From Nocardia vinacea NBRC 16497 (lineage in GTDB: Bacteria; Actinomycetota; Actinomycetes; Mycobacteriales; Mycobacteriaceae), in assembly GCF_000308835.1 (NCBI RefSeq), contig NZ_BAGN01000234.1:1-59445 (forward strand): a stretch of DNA of 59,445 bases. The letters are read 5' to 3'. Shown piece by piece: positions 1 through 7,777 of the stretch (positions are counted from its first letter, which is position 1; every line of letters starts with the position of its first letter). The notes below the pieces were generated by a model. That model was not told where the DNA came from, made no database searches, and worked only from the letters and a program-made list of their open reading frames with translations. A program made the position numbers and the translations under genes.

Positions 1-619
1 GCTGCTGCTGCGTCGGCGGCGCGGGCTGTGGCGGCGGCGGGTAGCCCGGTCCAGGCTGTGCAGGCTGGGCGGGCTGGTAGGCCGGTGGCGGCGGGACCTG
101 CGTCGCGGCCGGAGACTCGTCGACGGTGACGCCGTGATCGGTGACCAGCGCTGCGAAACCACCGGCGTAGCCCTGGCCGACCGCGCGCACCTTCCACTCG
201 CTCTGGCGCCGGTACAGCTCGAGTGCGATCACGATCGACTCGGTGTTCAAACCGTCGATGCGGTACTCGTACAGCTGATTGCCCGCCGAATCCGACACGA
301 TCGCCGTCGGCGCGGGAAAGCGGCCGAAATTGCTGGTCGCGTCGTCCAGGGTGATCACCGCGCGGATCTGCGCGATATCCGCGGGCACCGCATTCAGCGA
401 TACTGCCAGCGACGCGGGCTGCCCGGCCGGCGCGGGCTGCAGATTCACCCCGGGGCCATTGGGCTGATTGAAGAAGACGAAGTCCGCGTCGGAACGGACC
501 TTCCCCGACTCGGTGACCATTAGCGCGGACAGATCCGCGGGCGCGGTCAGCTGGACGGAGATCACCACGTCATTGGTGGCCAGCGGGCCATTCTGACCCT
601 TGGCGAGTGTTGCGGACAA
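1..619 (-). CDS. TerD-family protein with proline-rich tail, 3' end outside window
   Basis: The reading frame runs off the left edge; about 206 residues are visible. The likely start is TTG (617-619) with a purine-rich stretch (gaaggg) just upstream, giving MSATLAKGQNGPLA. The body has the TerD fold signature: an FVFFNQP strand, a DDATSNFGRF segment and the terminal SEWKVRAVGQGYAGGF motif. After about residue 175 it becomes a Pro/Gln/Ala-rich tail (repeated PPPP, QPAQPAQP). The acidic DxDxDxS calcium-binding motif that is intact in the second TerD of this locus (10432-11007) is replaced here by a DLSALMV segment, so metal binding through that site is doubtful. It is divergent from the AIM24 genes. 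Role is inferred: a scaffold or sensor in the Ter stress system. Confidence 0.85.
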   Translation of the reverse strand, partial: MSATLAKGQNGPLATNDVVISVQLTAPADLSALMVTESGKVRSDADFVFFNQPNGPGVNLQPAPAGQPASLAVSLNAVPADIAQIRAVITLDDATSNFGRFPAPTAIVSDSAGNQLYEYRIDGLNTESIVIALELYRRQSEWKVRAVGQGYAGGFAALVTDHGVTVDESPAATQVPPPPAYQPAQPAQPGPGYPPPPQPAPPTQQQ

Positions 620-801
620 GTTCGACCCTTCGCTTGTCGGTGCGTACGGTGCCACTCTACGAGAAACGTGCCGAACACGATCCGAAGTAACCGTCGCCGT
701 GGCCCATACAGGTACTCCAAGATCGGTTAGGGTGGCGAAACGCGGTCGGAATGGCGGGCGATAAACCCGTGTTCCCCTACGAGACAGCAGGCAAACTTCT
801 T

Positions 802-1425
802 ATGGCGCAACTGTTCGAGCAGTCGAAAAAGGTGATCGAGGCACACCTCGCCGGATCGAGTATCCGGGCGATTTCCGGCTCGATGGTCGCCTACGAAGGA
901 AATGTGCAGTTCAAGTCGGCTGGTTTCGGCGGCGGCGACGGCGTACTCGCCGGGCTCAAGCGGCGTGCCACGGGCGAGAAACTGTCATTGATGGAATGCA
1001 GCGGCAACGGCCGGGTCTTCTTCGCGGTCAACGGTCAGCACGTGACCGTGGTGAATCTGAATAACGAGACGCTGCAGGTCGAATCGCAGCAACTGCTGTG
1101 CTTCGCCGGAAATCTGCGCACGGACGTGCGTTTCGCCGGTGTACGCGGTGCGTCGTCGGGTGCCGGTCTGTTCACCACCACGGTGACCGGACAGGGTCAG
1201 GTCGCACTGCTCTCGGCGGGCGGGCCGCTGATCCACCTGGAGGTTTCACCGCAGTATCCGCTGGTCGTCGATCCGGATGCCTTCGTGGCCTGCCGGGGCA
1301 ATCTGAATCAGTCCTTCGTGACCGATGTTTCGTGGCGCACCTTCGTCGGCCAGGATGCCGGGGAGGCGTTCTCGCTGCGCTTCGACGGTCAGGGCCTGGT
1401 GTTGATCCAGCCGGCGGAACGGTAA
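802..1425 (+). CDS. AIM24 family protein (first of three)
   Basis: This is a 207-residue protein of the AIM24 (DUF124) beta-sandwich family. Markers are GSMVAYEGNVQFK near the N-terminus, GLFTTTVTGQGQ in the middle, SPQYPLVVDPDAFVA, and a final GEAFSLRFDGQGLVLIQP. I chose ATG 802 because related actinobacterial proteins, as I recall them, begin at MAQ..QSKKV; an in-frame ATG at 751 would add 17 residues and is a real alternative, since neither has a strong ribosome site. AIM24 proteins commonly accompany TerD genes. Molecular function is unknown; binding of other Ter components or membranes is a family-level guess. It heads a three-gene run with 11- and 3-base gaps. Confidence 0.85.
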   Translation: MAQLFEQSKKVIEAHLAGSSIRAISGSMVAYEGNVQFKSAGFGGGDGVLAGLKRRATGEKLSLMECSGNGRVFFAVNGQHVTVVNLNNETLQVESQQLLCFAGNLRTDVRFAGVRGASSGAGLFTTTVTGQGQVALLSAGGPLIHLEVSPQYPLVVDPDAFVACRGNLNQSFVTDVSWRTFVGQDAGEAFSLRFDGQGLVLIQPAER

Positions 1426-1436
1426 GGGAGCCAGCG

Positions 1437-2135
1437 ATGTTCGAGAAGGTCAACGGCAAGGTCGTCAAGGTCAACGTCGGGATGGCGGGCGGCGTGGTCG
1501 CGCGCAACGGCGCGATGCTGTTCTACACCGGCGATATTTCCTTTGCGCCACATCAGATTCCGGGAGCCGCGCCCGGTATGGGCGGTGGCGGCATTATGCG
1601 GATGGCGGGCCGGATGATGGCCGGTGAGCACGAGCGCACCATGCTGGCCTCCGGTAACGGCGAGGTGCACTACGGATTCGCCGGGCTGGAAGTGCATGTG
1701 GTGCAGATGCAGCCGGGCGCGGTGCTGCGCGTCGAGGCCTCGCGGCTGCTGGCCAATACCGCCGCGCTGCAGAGTTCGATTGTGTCCGTGATGAGTTCGG
1801 GAGGGGGCGGTGGTGGCGGCGGACTGATGGGCGCGTTGCGCGGTGCCGCGAGCGGTGCGCTGACCGGTCAGGGCATGTTCACCACGCAGCTGTCCGGACA
1901 GGGCGCTGCGGTGCTGCTCGCCCACGGCGGATTCCTGGAACTGCCGGTGGGCGGGCCGAATCCGATCGTGGTGGATCCGCAGGCCTTCGTCGCCGCCTAC
2001 GGCAATGTGCAGACCGAGTTGAAGACGGCGTTGAGCTGGCGCGATGCGGTCGGTCGCGGTTCCGGCGAGGCGATGCAATTGCATTGCGTCGGACAGGGTG
2101 TCGTGTACGTACAGGCCTCGGAAGAGAAGTTGTGA
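1437..2135 (+). CDS. AIM24 family protein (second of three)
   Basis: This 232-residue AIM24 protein starts at ATG 1437 with a ggag-type ribosome site eleven bases upstream. Family motifs are GAMLFYTGDISF near the N-terminus, a GMFTTQLSGQGAAVLL core, NPIVVDPQAFVAAYG, and the C-terminal GVVYVQASEEKL. It carries a flexible glycine run (GGGGGGGG, about residue 120) and a methionine-rich insert (GGGGIMRMAGRMMAG) absent from its neighbours. It lies 11 bases after the first AIM24 gene and 3 bases before the third, so the three are almost certainly one transcript. Such paralogue triplets suggest subunits of a hetero-oligomer, which is inference. Confidence 0.88.
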   Translation: MFEKVNGKVVKVNVGMAGGVVARNGAMLFYTGDISFAPHQIPGAAPGMGGGGIMRMAGRMMAGEHERTMLASGNGEVHYGFAGLEVHVVQMQPGAVLRVEASRLLANTAALQSSIVSVMSSGGGGGGGGLMGALRGAASGALTGQGMFTTQLSGQGAAVLLAHGGFLELPVGGPNPIVVDPQAFVAAYGNVQTELKTALSWRDAVGRGSGEAMQLHCVGQGVVYVQASEEKL

Positions 2136-2138
2136 ACC

Positions 2139-2906
2139 ATGACCGATATTTTGAATCCGCTGAATCTCGGTGAGAGCGACAACCTTCCGGGCAATAGCTA
2201 CGCCTACTGCATCGACCTGAACAAACCGTGGTTCATGCGGAAGGGCGCGATGATCGCCTACTACGGCGATATGCGGTTCCAGATGCTCACCCACGGACTG
2301 CAGGGCGGACTGCTGCACATGGTCTCGCAGCAGTTCTCCGCACCGCTGTTCACCGGCGACTATGTGATCGCCGAGGGTCACGGCAAGCTGATCATCGGCG
2401 ACCGCGGTTACGACATCAATTCCTATGACCTCGAGGACAACGGCAACCTCACCATCCGCGCCGCCAACCTGCTCGCATTCGAGCCGGGACTGTCGCTGAA
2501 TCAGTCCATCGTCCCCGGATTTCTCACCCTCATCGGCACCGGCAAGTTCCTGGCCTCCTCCAATGGCCCGGTCATGTTCGCCGAACCGCCGCTGCGCGTC
2601 GATCCGGAAGCCCTTGTCGGCTGGGCGGATTGCCCGTCGCCGAGCCACCACTACGACCAGCGCTGGGTCTCCAGTTTCCTGGCCGCCGGTGCGGCGCGCT
2701 TCGGAGTGAACTCCGGTGAGGAGCGCCAGTTCGACTTCACCGGCGCCGGAACGGTTCTCATTCAATCCAGTGAGAAGATCCTCAGCGATTCCGCGCTGGT
2801 CCGCACCATCGAGGGGCAATTGCAGAGCGGTATGACCGTAGGCGGCCTGCAGCGGTTGCACGGTGTCATTACTCAGCAATTGGGCGCTCAGCAGTCCGGA
2901 TACTGA
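2139..2906 (+). CDS. AIM24 family protein (third of three)
   Basis: This 255-residue protein is the most divergent of the triplet but keeps the AIM24 pattern: KGAMIAYYGDMRFQ, a central hydrophobic core, PLRVDPEALVGW and the closing GAGTVLIQSSEK. A C-terminal extension of about 35 residues (VRTIEGQLQSG..GLQRLHGVITQQLG) looks helical and glutamine-rich and is not in the other two. The start ATG lies three bases after the previous stop. It ends the AIM24 transcript and converges on the LLM oxidoreductase gene with a strong hairpin between them. Confidence 0.85.
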   Translation: MTDILNPLNLGESDNLPGNSYAYCIDLNKPWFMRKGAMIAYYGDMRFQMLTHGLQGGLLHMVSQQFSAPLFTGDYVIAEGHGKLIIGDRGYDINSYDLEDNGNLTIRAANLLAFEPGLSLNQSIVPGFLTLIGTGKFLASSNGPVMFAEPPLRVDPEALVGWADCPSPSHHYDQRWVSSFLAAGAARFGVNSGEERQFDFTGAGTVLIQSSEKILSDSALVRTIEGQLQSGMTVGGLQRLHGVITQQLGAQQSGY

Positions 2907-3040
2907 ACCCGATGACCTGAGGATCGTCCCGAGGTCCTACCTTCGGCGGCTCGGCACGCCGGGACCGGCGAATAGCCTTCCCAACAGCAGACATCGTGTC
3001 CGGAGGCACGACGCCTGGCCGCCGCTCTGACGTCGACACC

Positions 3041-3091
3041 GAGCAATACAACCGAGACCGTCCTGAGCAGATGGCCTCGGTTGTATTGCTC
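3041..3091. terminator. Perfect 16-bp inverted repeat between convergent genes
   Basis: GAGCAATACAACCGAG (3041-3056) is matched exactly by its reverse complement at 3076-3091, separated by 19 bases. It lies between the AIM24 triplet (ends 2906) and the minus-strand LLM gene, whose stop is only 8 bases away. A bidirectional transcription terminator is the simplest reading, although there is no T-run. Confidence 0.6.
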
Positions 3092-3098
3092 AGTGCTG

Positions 3099-3962
3099 TC
3101 AGGACTTCGACGCCAGCCCGAAACGCGCCGCGAAGGCCGACATTTCGTCGAGCTGCACGGCCTGGTCCGAGGCGGTAGCGCCGACAATGATCCGGGTCAC
3201 GCCTTGTGCGGCGAATCCGTCTACCCGATCCTGCGGCATATCCATCGACCCCCAGCGGGTGTATTCCAGCGCGCCCGAATCTCGGCCCGCCTCGTCGGCG
3301 GTGGACCTGGCGAGATCCCACTGCTCCGCACGTTCGGCGGGCATCAGCATCCCGCCCGCGAAATACCCATCGCCACGTCGTCCCACCCGACGCGCCGCGG
3401 CCCGACTCGATCCGCCGATATGGATCGGCAACTGGTCTCCCCCATGGGGTTTCGGGTATAGGCACAGCTTGTCGAACGAGAAGAACTCGCCGTGGTAGTC
3501 GACACCATCCGCATCACCGGCCCACAGCAGGCGCATTACATCGATCGCCTCATCGGCCCGACGGCCACGGGATGCGAAGTCCACCCCGACCGCAGCGGCC
3601 TCACCCGGCAAGGCGCCGAGTCCCACTGTCAGCAGCCGCATTCGGCCCTTGGACAGCAGGTCGATGGTAGCGAGCCGCTTGGCGAGCACCACCGGATGCC
3701 GATACGGCAGCAGCAGCACACCGGTGCCCAACAGAATCCGCTCCGTGGCCGCTGCGACGAAGCTCAAGCAATCGAGCGGATCGGGAAACGGCGTTGTCGG
3801 TGGCATTTCGTACGCTCCGATCGCCGCACCCGGATAGAGCGCAATATGATCCGGCAAGAGGATCGACTCGAAACCGCACGCTTCGGCATGTTGCGCGAAC
3901 GCCATCAGCCGGTCCGGATCCGTACCGTAATACGGTGTGCTGTAATTGATTCCGAATTTCAT
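3099..3962 (-). CDS. LLM-class flavin (probably F420)-dependent oxidoreductase
   Basis: This 287-residue protein has the luciferase-like monooxygenase fold typical of actinobacterial F420-dependent reductases: FGINYSTPYYG at the N-terminus, ILLPDHIALYPG after the first helix, GTGVLLLPYRHPVVLAKRLATID (strand plus PYRHP), and PIHIGGSSRAAARRVGRRGDGY. Length fits the family. The substrate cannot be read from sequence. Its start overlaps the stop of the upstream MerR gene by four bases (ATGA), so the two are translationally coupled and the MerR protein very probably regulates this enzyme. The pair interrupts the Ter locus and need not belong to it functionally. Confidence 0.85.
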   Translation of the reverse strand: MKFGINYSTPYYGTDPDRLMAFAQHAEACGFESILLPDHIALYPGAAIGAYEMPPTTPFPDPLDCLSFVAAATERILLGTGVLLLPYRHPVVLAKRLATIDLLSKGRMRLLTVGLGALPGEAAAVGVDFASRGRRADEAIDVMRLLWAGDADGVDYHGEFFSFDKLCLYPKPHGGDQLPIHIGGSSRAAARRVGRRGDGYFAGGMLMPAERAEQWDLARSTADEAGRDSGALEYTRWGSMDMPQDRVDGFAAQGVTRIIVGATASDQAVQLDEMSAFAARFGLASKS

Positions 3963-4315
3963 CGCGATACCGCCGCCGCGTCGAGCTGGTCGCGCAGTTG
4001 CGATCGCACCGCATGCAACCGATCGATGGCCGCCTCGACTTCGTCGAGTTTGCGCCGCAATGTCGCCACCGAATCCGGGCAGACATCCCCTGAGGTATTT
4101 CCGGCACGGATGCAGGCGACGAACGGCCGGATATCGTCGAGATCGAAGCCGACGTCGAGCAGCCGCCGGATCTTGTGCACAACTTGCAGCTCCGACTCGT
4201 CGTAGACGCGATACCCGTTGTTCGAGCGCCGCGCCCGCACCAAGCCGTGCTCCTCGTAGTAGCGCAGCGTCCTGGTACTCGTCCCGACGCGCTCGGCCAG
4301 CTCACCGATCAGCAT
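3959..4315 (-). CDS. MerR family transcriptional regulator
   Basis: This 118-residue MerR regulator starts at ATG 4315 with MLIGELAERVGTSTRTLRYY, the classic winged-helix start, followed by EEHGLV..R..NGYRVYDES and a dimerising helix that ends in RSQLRDQLDAA. Two cysteines about 12 residues apart (FVAC..GDVC) lie where some MerR proteins bind metal or sense redox, but many actinobacterial homologues of unknown ligand have them. It is transcribed first in a two-gene operon with the LLM oxidoreductase. A MerR-type operator lies about 40 bases upstream, suggesting autoregulation. Confidence 0.88.
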   Translation of the reverse strand: MLIGELAERVGTSTRTLRYYEEHGLVRARRSNNGYRVYDESELQVVHKIRRLLDVGFDLDDIRPFVACIRAGNTSGDVCPDSVATLRRKLDEVEAAIDRLHAVRSQLRDQLDAAAVSR

Positions 4316-4351
4316 TCGACCTCCTTCACGACCCGTCGGGGCAACGCTAAA

Positions 4352-4371
4352 CCTTGTCGCCGGTGTCAAGG
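4352..4371 (-). promoter_or_regulatory. MerR-type operator/promoter
   Basis: On the minus strand CCTTGACACCGGCGACAAGG is a 5-bp inverted repeat (CCTTG/CAAGG) around a 10-base spacer and contains a TTGACA -35 hexamer, as in MerR-family promoters where the regulator binds between -35 and -10. It lies 37 bases upstream of the merR-like start. The -10 is not obvious (TAGCGT or TTGCCC). Confidence 0.5.
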
Positions 4372-4380
4372 CAAAGTCGG

Positions 4381-5223
4381 TTACGTGGCGTCCGGTGCGG
4401 CCTTGATAAACCAGTTGATGATCTCCTCGCCCGCGAGAATTCCGGAGGCGCGGGTGATGGTGAGGTTGGGGTGGGTCCAGTTGAGTTGTTCGAGTTCGCC
4501 GTGGCGCGGACGGATGGCGGAGTCCGCGGTACGCAGCATTTCGGCGTCGAGAGCGCCGTCACCTGCGGCGAGGGTCATCGCCGCAGCGGTGAGTTCACCG
4601 TTTTCGACCAGACGGCGACGGACTTCACGTACCGCATGACTCTTACAGACGGCCAGCGGCATCGTGTAGATCTTGCGGCCCTGCTGGGAGACGGACCAGC
4701 CGCGCGGGCGGCACCAGGCATCCCATTCGGCGAGGAAGCCGTCGGGCACTTCCTTGGGCTTCACCACCAGGTAGGTGAACAGATGGTCGGCGACCCGGAA
4801 TTTGGTGACCCAGGAATCGTCGATCCGCGCACGCAGTTCGGTATTCACCTCCGACAGCGTCGCGCCGCCTGCCCGCACCTGCGCGTCGATATCGATGCGC
4901 CAGCGCATATCCGGCACGCCGTCGACCAGGATGTTCCCGCCATTGCTGGTAATCGCGTATCGCCAAGGAGCGCCAGGTAATTGGATACGTTCGAACTGCT
5001 TGATGGTTCGCGTGGTGGTCGGAATGACGGCGGCGGGTTCGGTCAGGGTCTGCATGCGCAGGGCGGCGGTGGTTGTCATGAACGACAGTGGCGCGCCCTC
5101 GAGGTGTTCCACACAAACCGTCGGCACCTCGGTGGTGGCGTGGAAAGCGTTGCGCGAGTAGATCATCGTTCGGTCGAGATCGGTAGCGATCAGAGCCTGT
5201 CTTCGTAGTTTTCTCAGATGCAT
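4381..5223 (-). CDS. HAD-family hydrolase of the Ter biosynthetic operon
   Basis: This 280-residue protein starts at ATG 5223 and overlaps the preceding stop by one base (TAATG). HAD motif I is LIATDLDRTMIY (nucleophile D and D+2), and motif IV is the C-terminal LAAGDGALDAEML acidic pair. The cap region between them is large, as in Cof-like phosphatases. In Ter loci a HAD phosphatase of this type is encoded with PRTase and PELOTA proteins and was proposed (Anantharaman, Iyer and Aravind) to dephosphorylate a nucleoside-like intermediate. It is the last gene of the five-gene minus-strand operon. The substrate is unknown. Confidence 0.85.
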   Translation of the reverse strand: MHLRKLRRQALIATDLDRTMIYSRNAFHATTEVPTVCVEHLEGAPLSFMTTTAALRMQTLTEPAAVIPTTTRTIKQFERIQLPGAPWRYAITSNGGNILVDGVPDMRWRIDIDAQVRAGGATLSEVNTELRARIDDSWVTKFRVADHLFTYLVVKPKEVPDGFLAEWDAWCRPRGWSVSQQGRKIYTMPLAVCKSHAVREVRRRLVENGELTAAAMTLAAGDGALDAEMLRTADSAIRPRHGELEQLNWTHPNLTITRASGILAGEEIINWFIKAAPDAT

Positions 5224-6386
5224 TACTGCTGTACGTCCTTGATCAATCCCATGCACGAATAGGCCAGGTCGGGTACGATCTCGACCGGAACACCGCGGGC
5301 CACGGCGAGCAGACGGATATGCGCGTGTTCCGGTGCGTCCGCCTCACGCACCAGCACCCGCCACGGCAGCCGCCGCAGCAACACCCGGGTCGTCTCACCG
5401 ACACCCGGTTTCACGAAATTCACACTGGCCACGCCGTATTGCTCGCGCACCTTGTCGACCGAGGCCCAGCCGGTCCAGGTCGGTGTCCGGTCGTCGGCGC
5501 GCAGGGCGGCCAGTTCGGCGGGCACGCGATCCCGGACCGCGTCGAAGGCGGTGGTCACGGTGTCGAGCAGGCGAGCGGAGACATCGTCGGGTGCCAGTTC
5601 GCGATAGAACTTCGCGCCGTGGAAATCGCCGGGTCCGATCAGCGTGTCATTGAGTACGGTGCGCGAAATCAGTCCGGAGACTGTCGAATTCAGGCAGGCC
5701 GAGGCAATCAGGAAGTCGTCTCGGGTGCCGTAGGTGCGCACGCAATGTCCCGGGTCGGCGAGCACGGCGAGCTCATCATTGAATCGGGCACCGCCCGCGG
5801 CGTGATAGGCGTCCAGCGCTTCGGTGAGTTCGCGAGTGATGGCACCCTTGCCGGTCCAGCCGTCGACGAACACGACCGAGGCCGGATCATGGTTGCGAGC
5901 GAGATAATCCAGTGCGACGGCATCGATACCGCGATCACGCACGATCGAGACCGCATAGTGCGGCACATCGAGACTTCGAGACCGCAACCAGCGCCGCATG
6001 AGAACCCCGATCGGCGTACCCGCCCGCGCCAGTGAAACCAGCACGATATCGGTACCGCGTTCGGCGACAACGAGTTCGGATACGGTCGCCACGGCGAGCG
6101 CGAGCCGCTCGGCACTCTCGGCCAACACCTCGTCGAACAGCGAGCGATATGCGGCATCGGGCTGATATTCGATCGGCAGCGATTCCGCGTAATGCGCGGC
6201 ACCGGACTGGATCCGGCGTTCCCGCTCGGCCACATCGGCCTCGAGGTCGACATCGGACAGATCCTTCAGCAGCCAGGAAACCTCCTCGGCCGCATACGAT
6301 CCGAATGCGGGGCCGTGCAGTGGAACGGGAAGTTCCAAGGCCGACTGCGGAGAGATATTCGATTCCGGCACAGCGTTCGACCTCAT
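5223..6386 (-). CDS. StiP-type protein: PRTase-like domain plus PELOTA RNA-binding domain
   Basis: This 387-residue protein matches the family annotated as cysteine protease StiP. The N-terminal three quarters contain a phosphoribosyltransferase-like core, LVSLARAGTPIGVLMRR and then SVVFVDGWTGKGAI, whose VDGWTGKG loop sits where PRTases bind PRPP. The C-terminal region (about 290-387: WTGWASVDKVREQYGV..NFVKPGVGETTRVLLRRLPW) resembles the PELOTA RNA-binding domain. The family belongs to the Ter biosynthetic module and is thought to attach or remove a base on a ribosyl phosphate. Its start overlaps the upstream gene by four bases and its stop overlaps the HAD start, so it is translationally coupled on both sides. 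Confidence 0.85.
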   Translation of the reverse strand: MRSNAVPESNISPQSALELPVPLHGPAFGSYAAEEVSWLLKDLSDVDLEADVAERERRIQSGAAHYAESLPIEYQPDAAYRSLFDEVLAESAERLALAVATVSELVVAERGTDIVLVSLARAGTPIGVLMRRWLRSRSLDVPHYAVSIVRDRGIDAVALDYLARNHDPASVVFVDGWTGKGAITRELTEALDAYHAAGGARFNDELAVLADPGHCVRTYGTRDDFLIASACLNSTVSGLISRTVLNDTLIGPGDFHGAKFYRELAPDDVSARLLDTVTTAFDAVRDRVPAELAALRADDRTPTWTGWASVDKVREQYGVASVNFVKPGVGETTRVLLRRLPWRVLVREADAPEHAHIRLLAVARGVPVEIVPDLAYSCMGLIKDVQQ

Positions 6387-7777
6387 AACACCCTCGGTTC
6401 GGACCCTACGGCGGACGACCGGACATCCGTCCGTTCTGCATGCAACAACCGCGGATCCGCACCCGGCAGGACTGCCAATACGACATCGTCACCAGATGCG
6501 GTCAGCACATCGATCAGACCGCCCTCGACCAGCAGTTCATCGGTATCGGCCGGTGCATCGATGACAACGACCAGAACTGGCTCGACGCCGAACGCCGTGT
6601 CCTCACCCGAGTCCGCGCCAGCACCCAGCGCCGCGAGTTCGGACAGCGCATCCTCGATCCAGTGCGCGTTGTACAGATACCGCGGCTGCACCTCACCAGG
6701 TTCGGGTGCGATGAACCGAAACCCGCGCCGCAACGGATAACCCGGCTCATCCAGCACATACGCGGGCGACCGGGTCGTCGTCTGGAATCGGGTCGCAATC
6801 CCGGCGTCGGCGAGCTCGGACGCCAACCGCAGCGGCAGATACATCAGCTCTTCGTGCCCGAGCACAATCGCGGGCCGTCCGGCGAAATCATCGGCGAGCC
6901 GTACCCGCAGCGCCTCGGCGGCCTTCGCGAGCGCGGCCTCGAACGCATCGGTATCGGAGCGCAGAATCCCGTGCCGACCGCCCTCGGGAACCGAAGCAGG
7001 CCACGGCAACTCGACTCGATCGAACGAACCACGCTGCGCCGCGGTCGGATTCAATACCGGATCAGGCATCGACGACACCGTCGCGACCAGGTCATCGGGC
7101 AGCAAGGTGCGCCCGGCCGCCAGACACACGGTGTCGATCCGCGCCCCCAACGACTCGGCCGCCGCCTGGAACCGCGCCCGATCGTCCTCGGTCCGCATGT
7201 CCACCAGCGACGCCAGCACATAATGCGCACGTGGCGAAAACGCGTGCAATGCCCGAACCGCATCGATTGCCGTGTCACCAGTGGAGATTTCATCGTCTAC
7301 GAGCACCAGCGGCAGATCGTTGACGAAGATATCCGCGGGTGCGGGTTGCAGCAGATGCGAGGTCGCGTGCGAATGGCCTTCCTCGAAGCCGGTCAAGGTG
7401 GTTGCGTCGGGCACCTCGCGACGGGTCGAATGCAGATAGCATCCGGCTCCGATCCGCGCCGCCACGCAATGCCCCAAACCCGTTGCGGTCTCGGCGAATC
7501 CGAGTACCACGGCCTCACGATCCCCCAGTACGTCACGCACCAGATCGCCCAGCCGATTGCCCGCACCGAGAACCACCCGCGGATCCGTCGGCAGATGCTT
7601 GCCGAGCACCGTCGAAACCAGTAGGTGCGCACGACGTGGATTACGCCGCAACCCCGGCTGAATCAATGTGGCGATGGGCAATTCGGCGGGCAGCACATCC
7701 ACTGATCCGCCGCCGTGCGACCGCTCGTGCCGCAACTCGATACCCAAATTCGTTGTTGCCCAAGGATCAATGCTCAC
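6383..7777 (-). CDS. Phosphoribosyltransferase with TRSP domain (Ter module)
   Basis: This 464-residue protein has an N-terminal PRTase domain with the PRPP loop LVLVDDEISTGDTAIDAV at about residues 155-172, where the double acidic pair and STGDT are canonical for orotate PRTase-like enzymes. The C-terminal half (about 260-460) has HEELMYLPLRLASEL and a Y-L-Y-N-A-H-W segment that fit the TRSP domain described as its partner in Ter operons. It is coupled to both neighbours by 4-base ATGA overlaps. A role in making a ribosylated metabolite is family knowledge plus inference. Confidence 0.85.
   Translation of the reverse strand: MSIDPWATTNLGIELRHERSHGGGSVDVLPAELPIATLIQPGLRRNPRRAHLLVSTVLGKHLPTDPRVVLGAGNRLGDLVRDVLGDREAVVLGFAETATGLGHCVAARIGAGCYLHSTRREVPDATTLTGFEEGHSHATSHLLQPAPADIFVNDLPLVLVDDEISTGDTAIDAVRALHAFSPRAHYVLASLVDMRTEDDRARFQAAAESLGARIDTVCLAAGRTLLPDDLVATVSSMPDPVLNPTAAQRGSFDRVELPWPASVPEGGRHGILRSDTDAFEAALAKAAEALRVRLADDFAGRPAIVLGHEELMYLPLRLASELADAGIATRFQTTTRSPAYVLDEPGYPLRRGFRFIAPEPGEVQPRYLYNAHWIEDALSELAALGAGADSGEDTAFGVEPVLVVVIDAPADTDELLVEGGLIDVLTASGDDVVLAVLPGADPRLLHAERTDVRSSAVGSEPRVL

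Noticed and set aside
1389..2879. Long minus-strand open frame (496 codons) antisense to the AIM24 genes
   Set aside because: It is a high-GC shadow of the AIM24 frames with His/Arg/Gln-rich composition, no ribosome site and no domain; the plus-strand proteins have clear family motifs.
3041..3091. Inverted repeat as ends of a transposable element
   Set aside because: No target duplication, no transposase, 19-base spacing and placement between convergent genes fit a terminator better.
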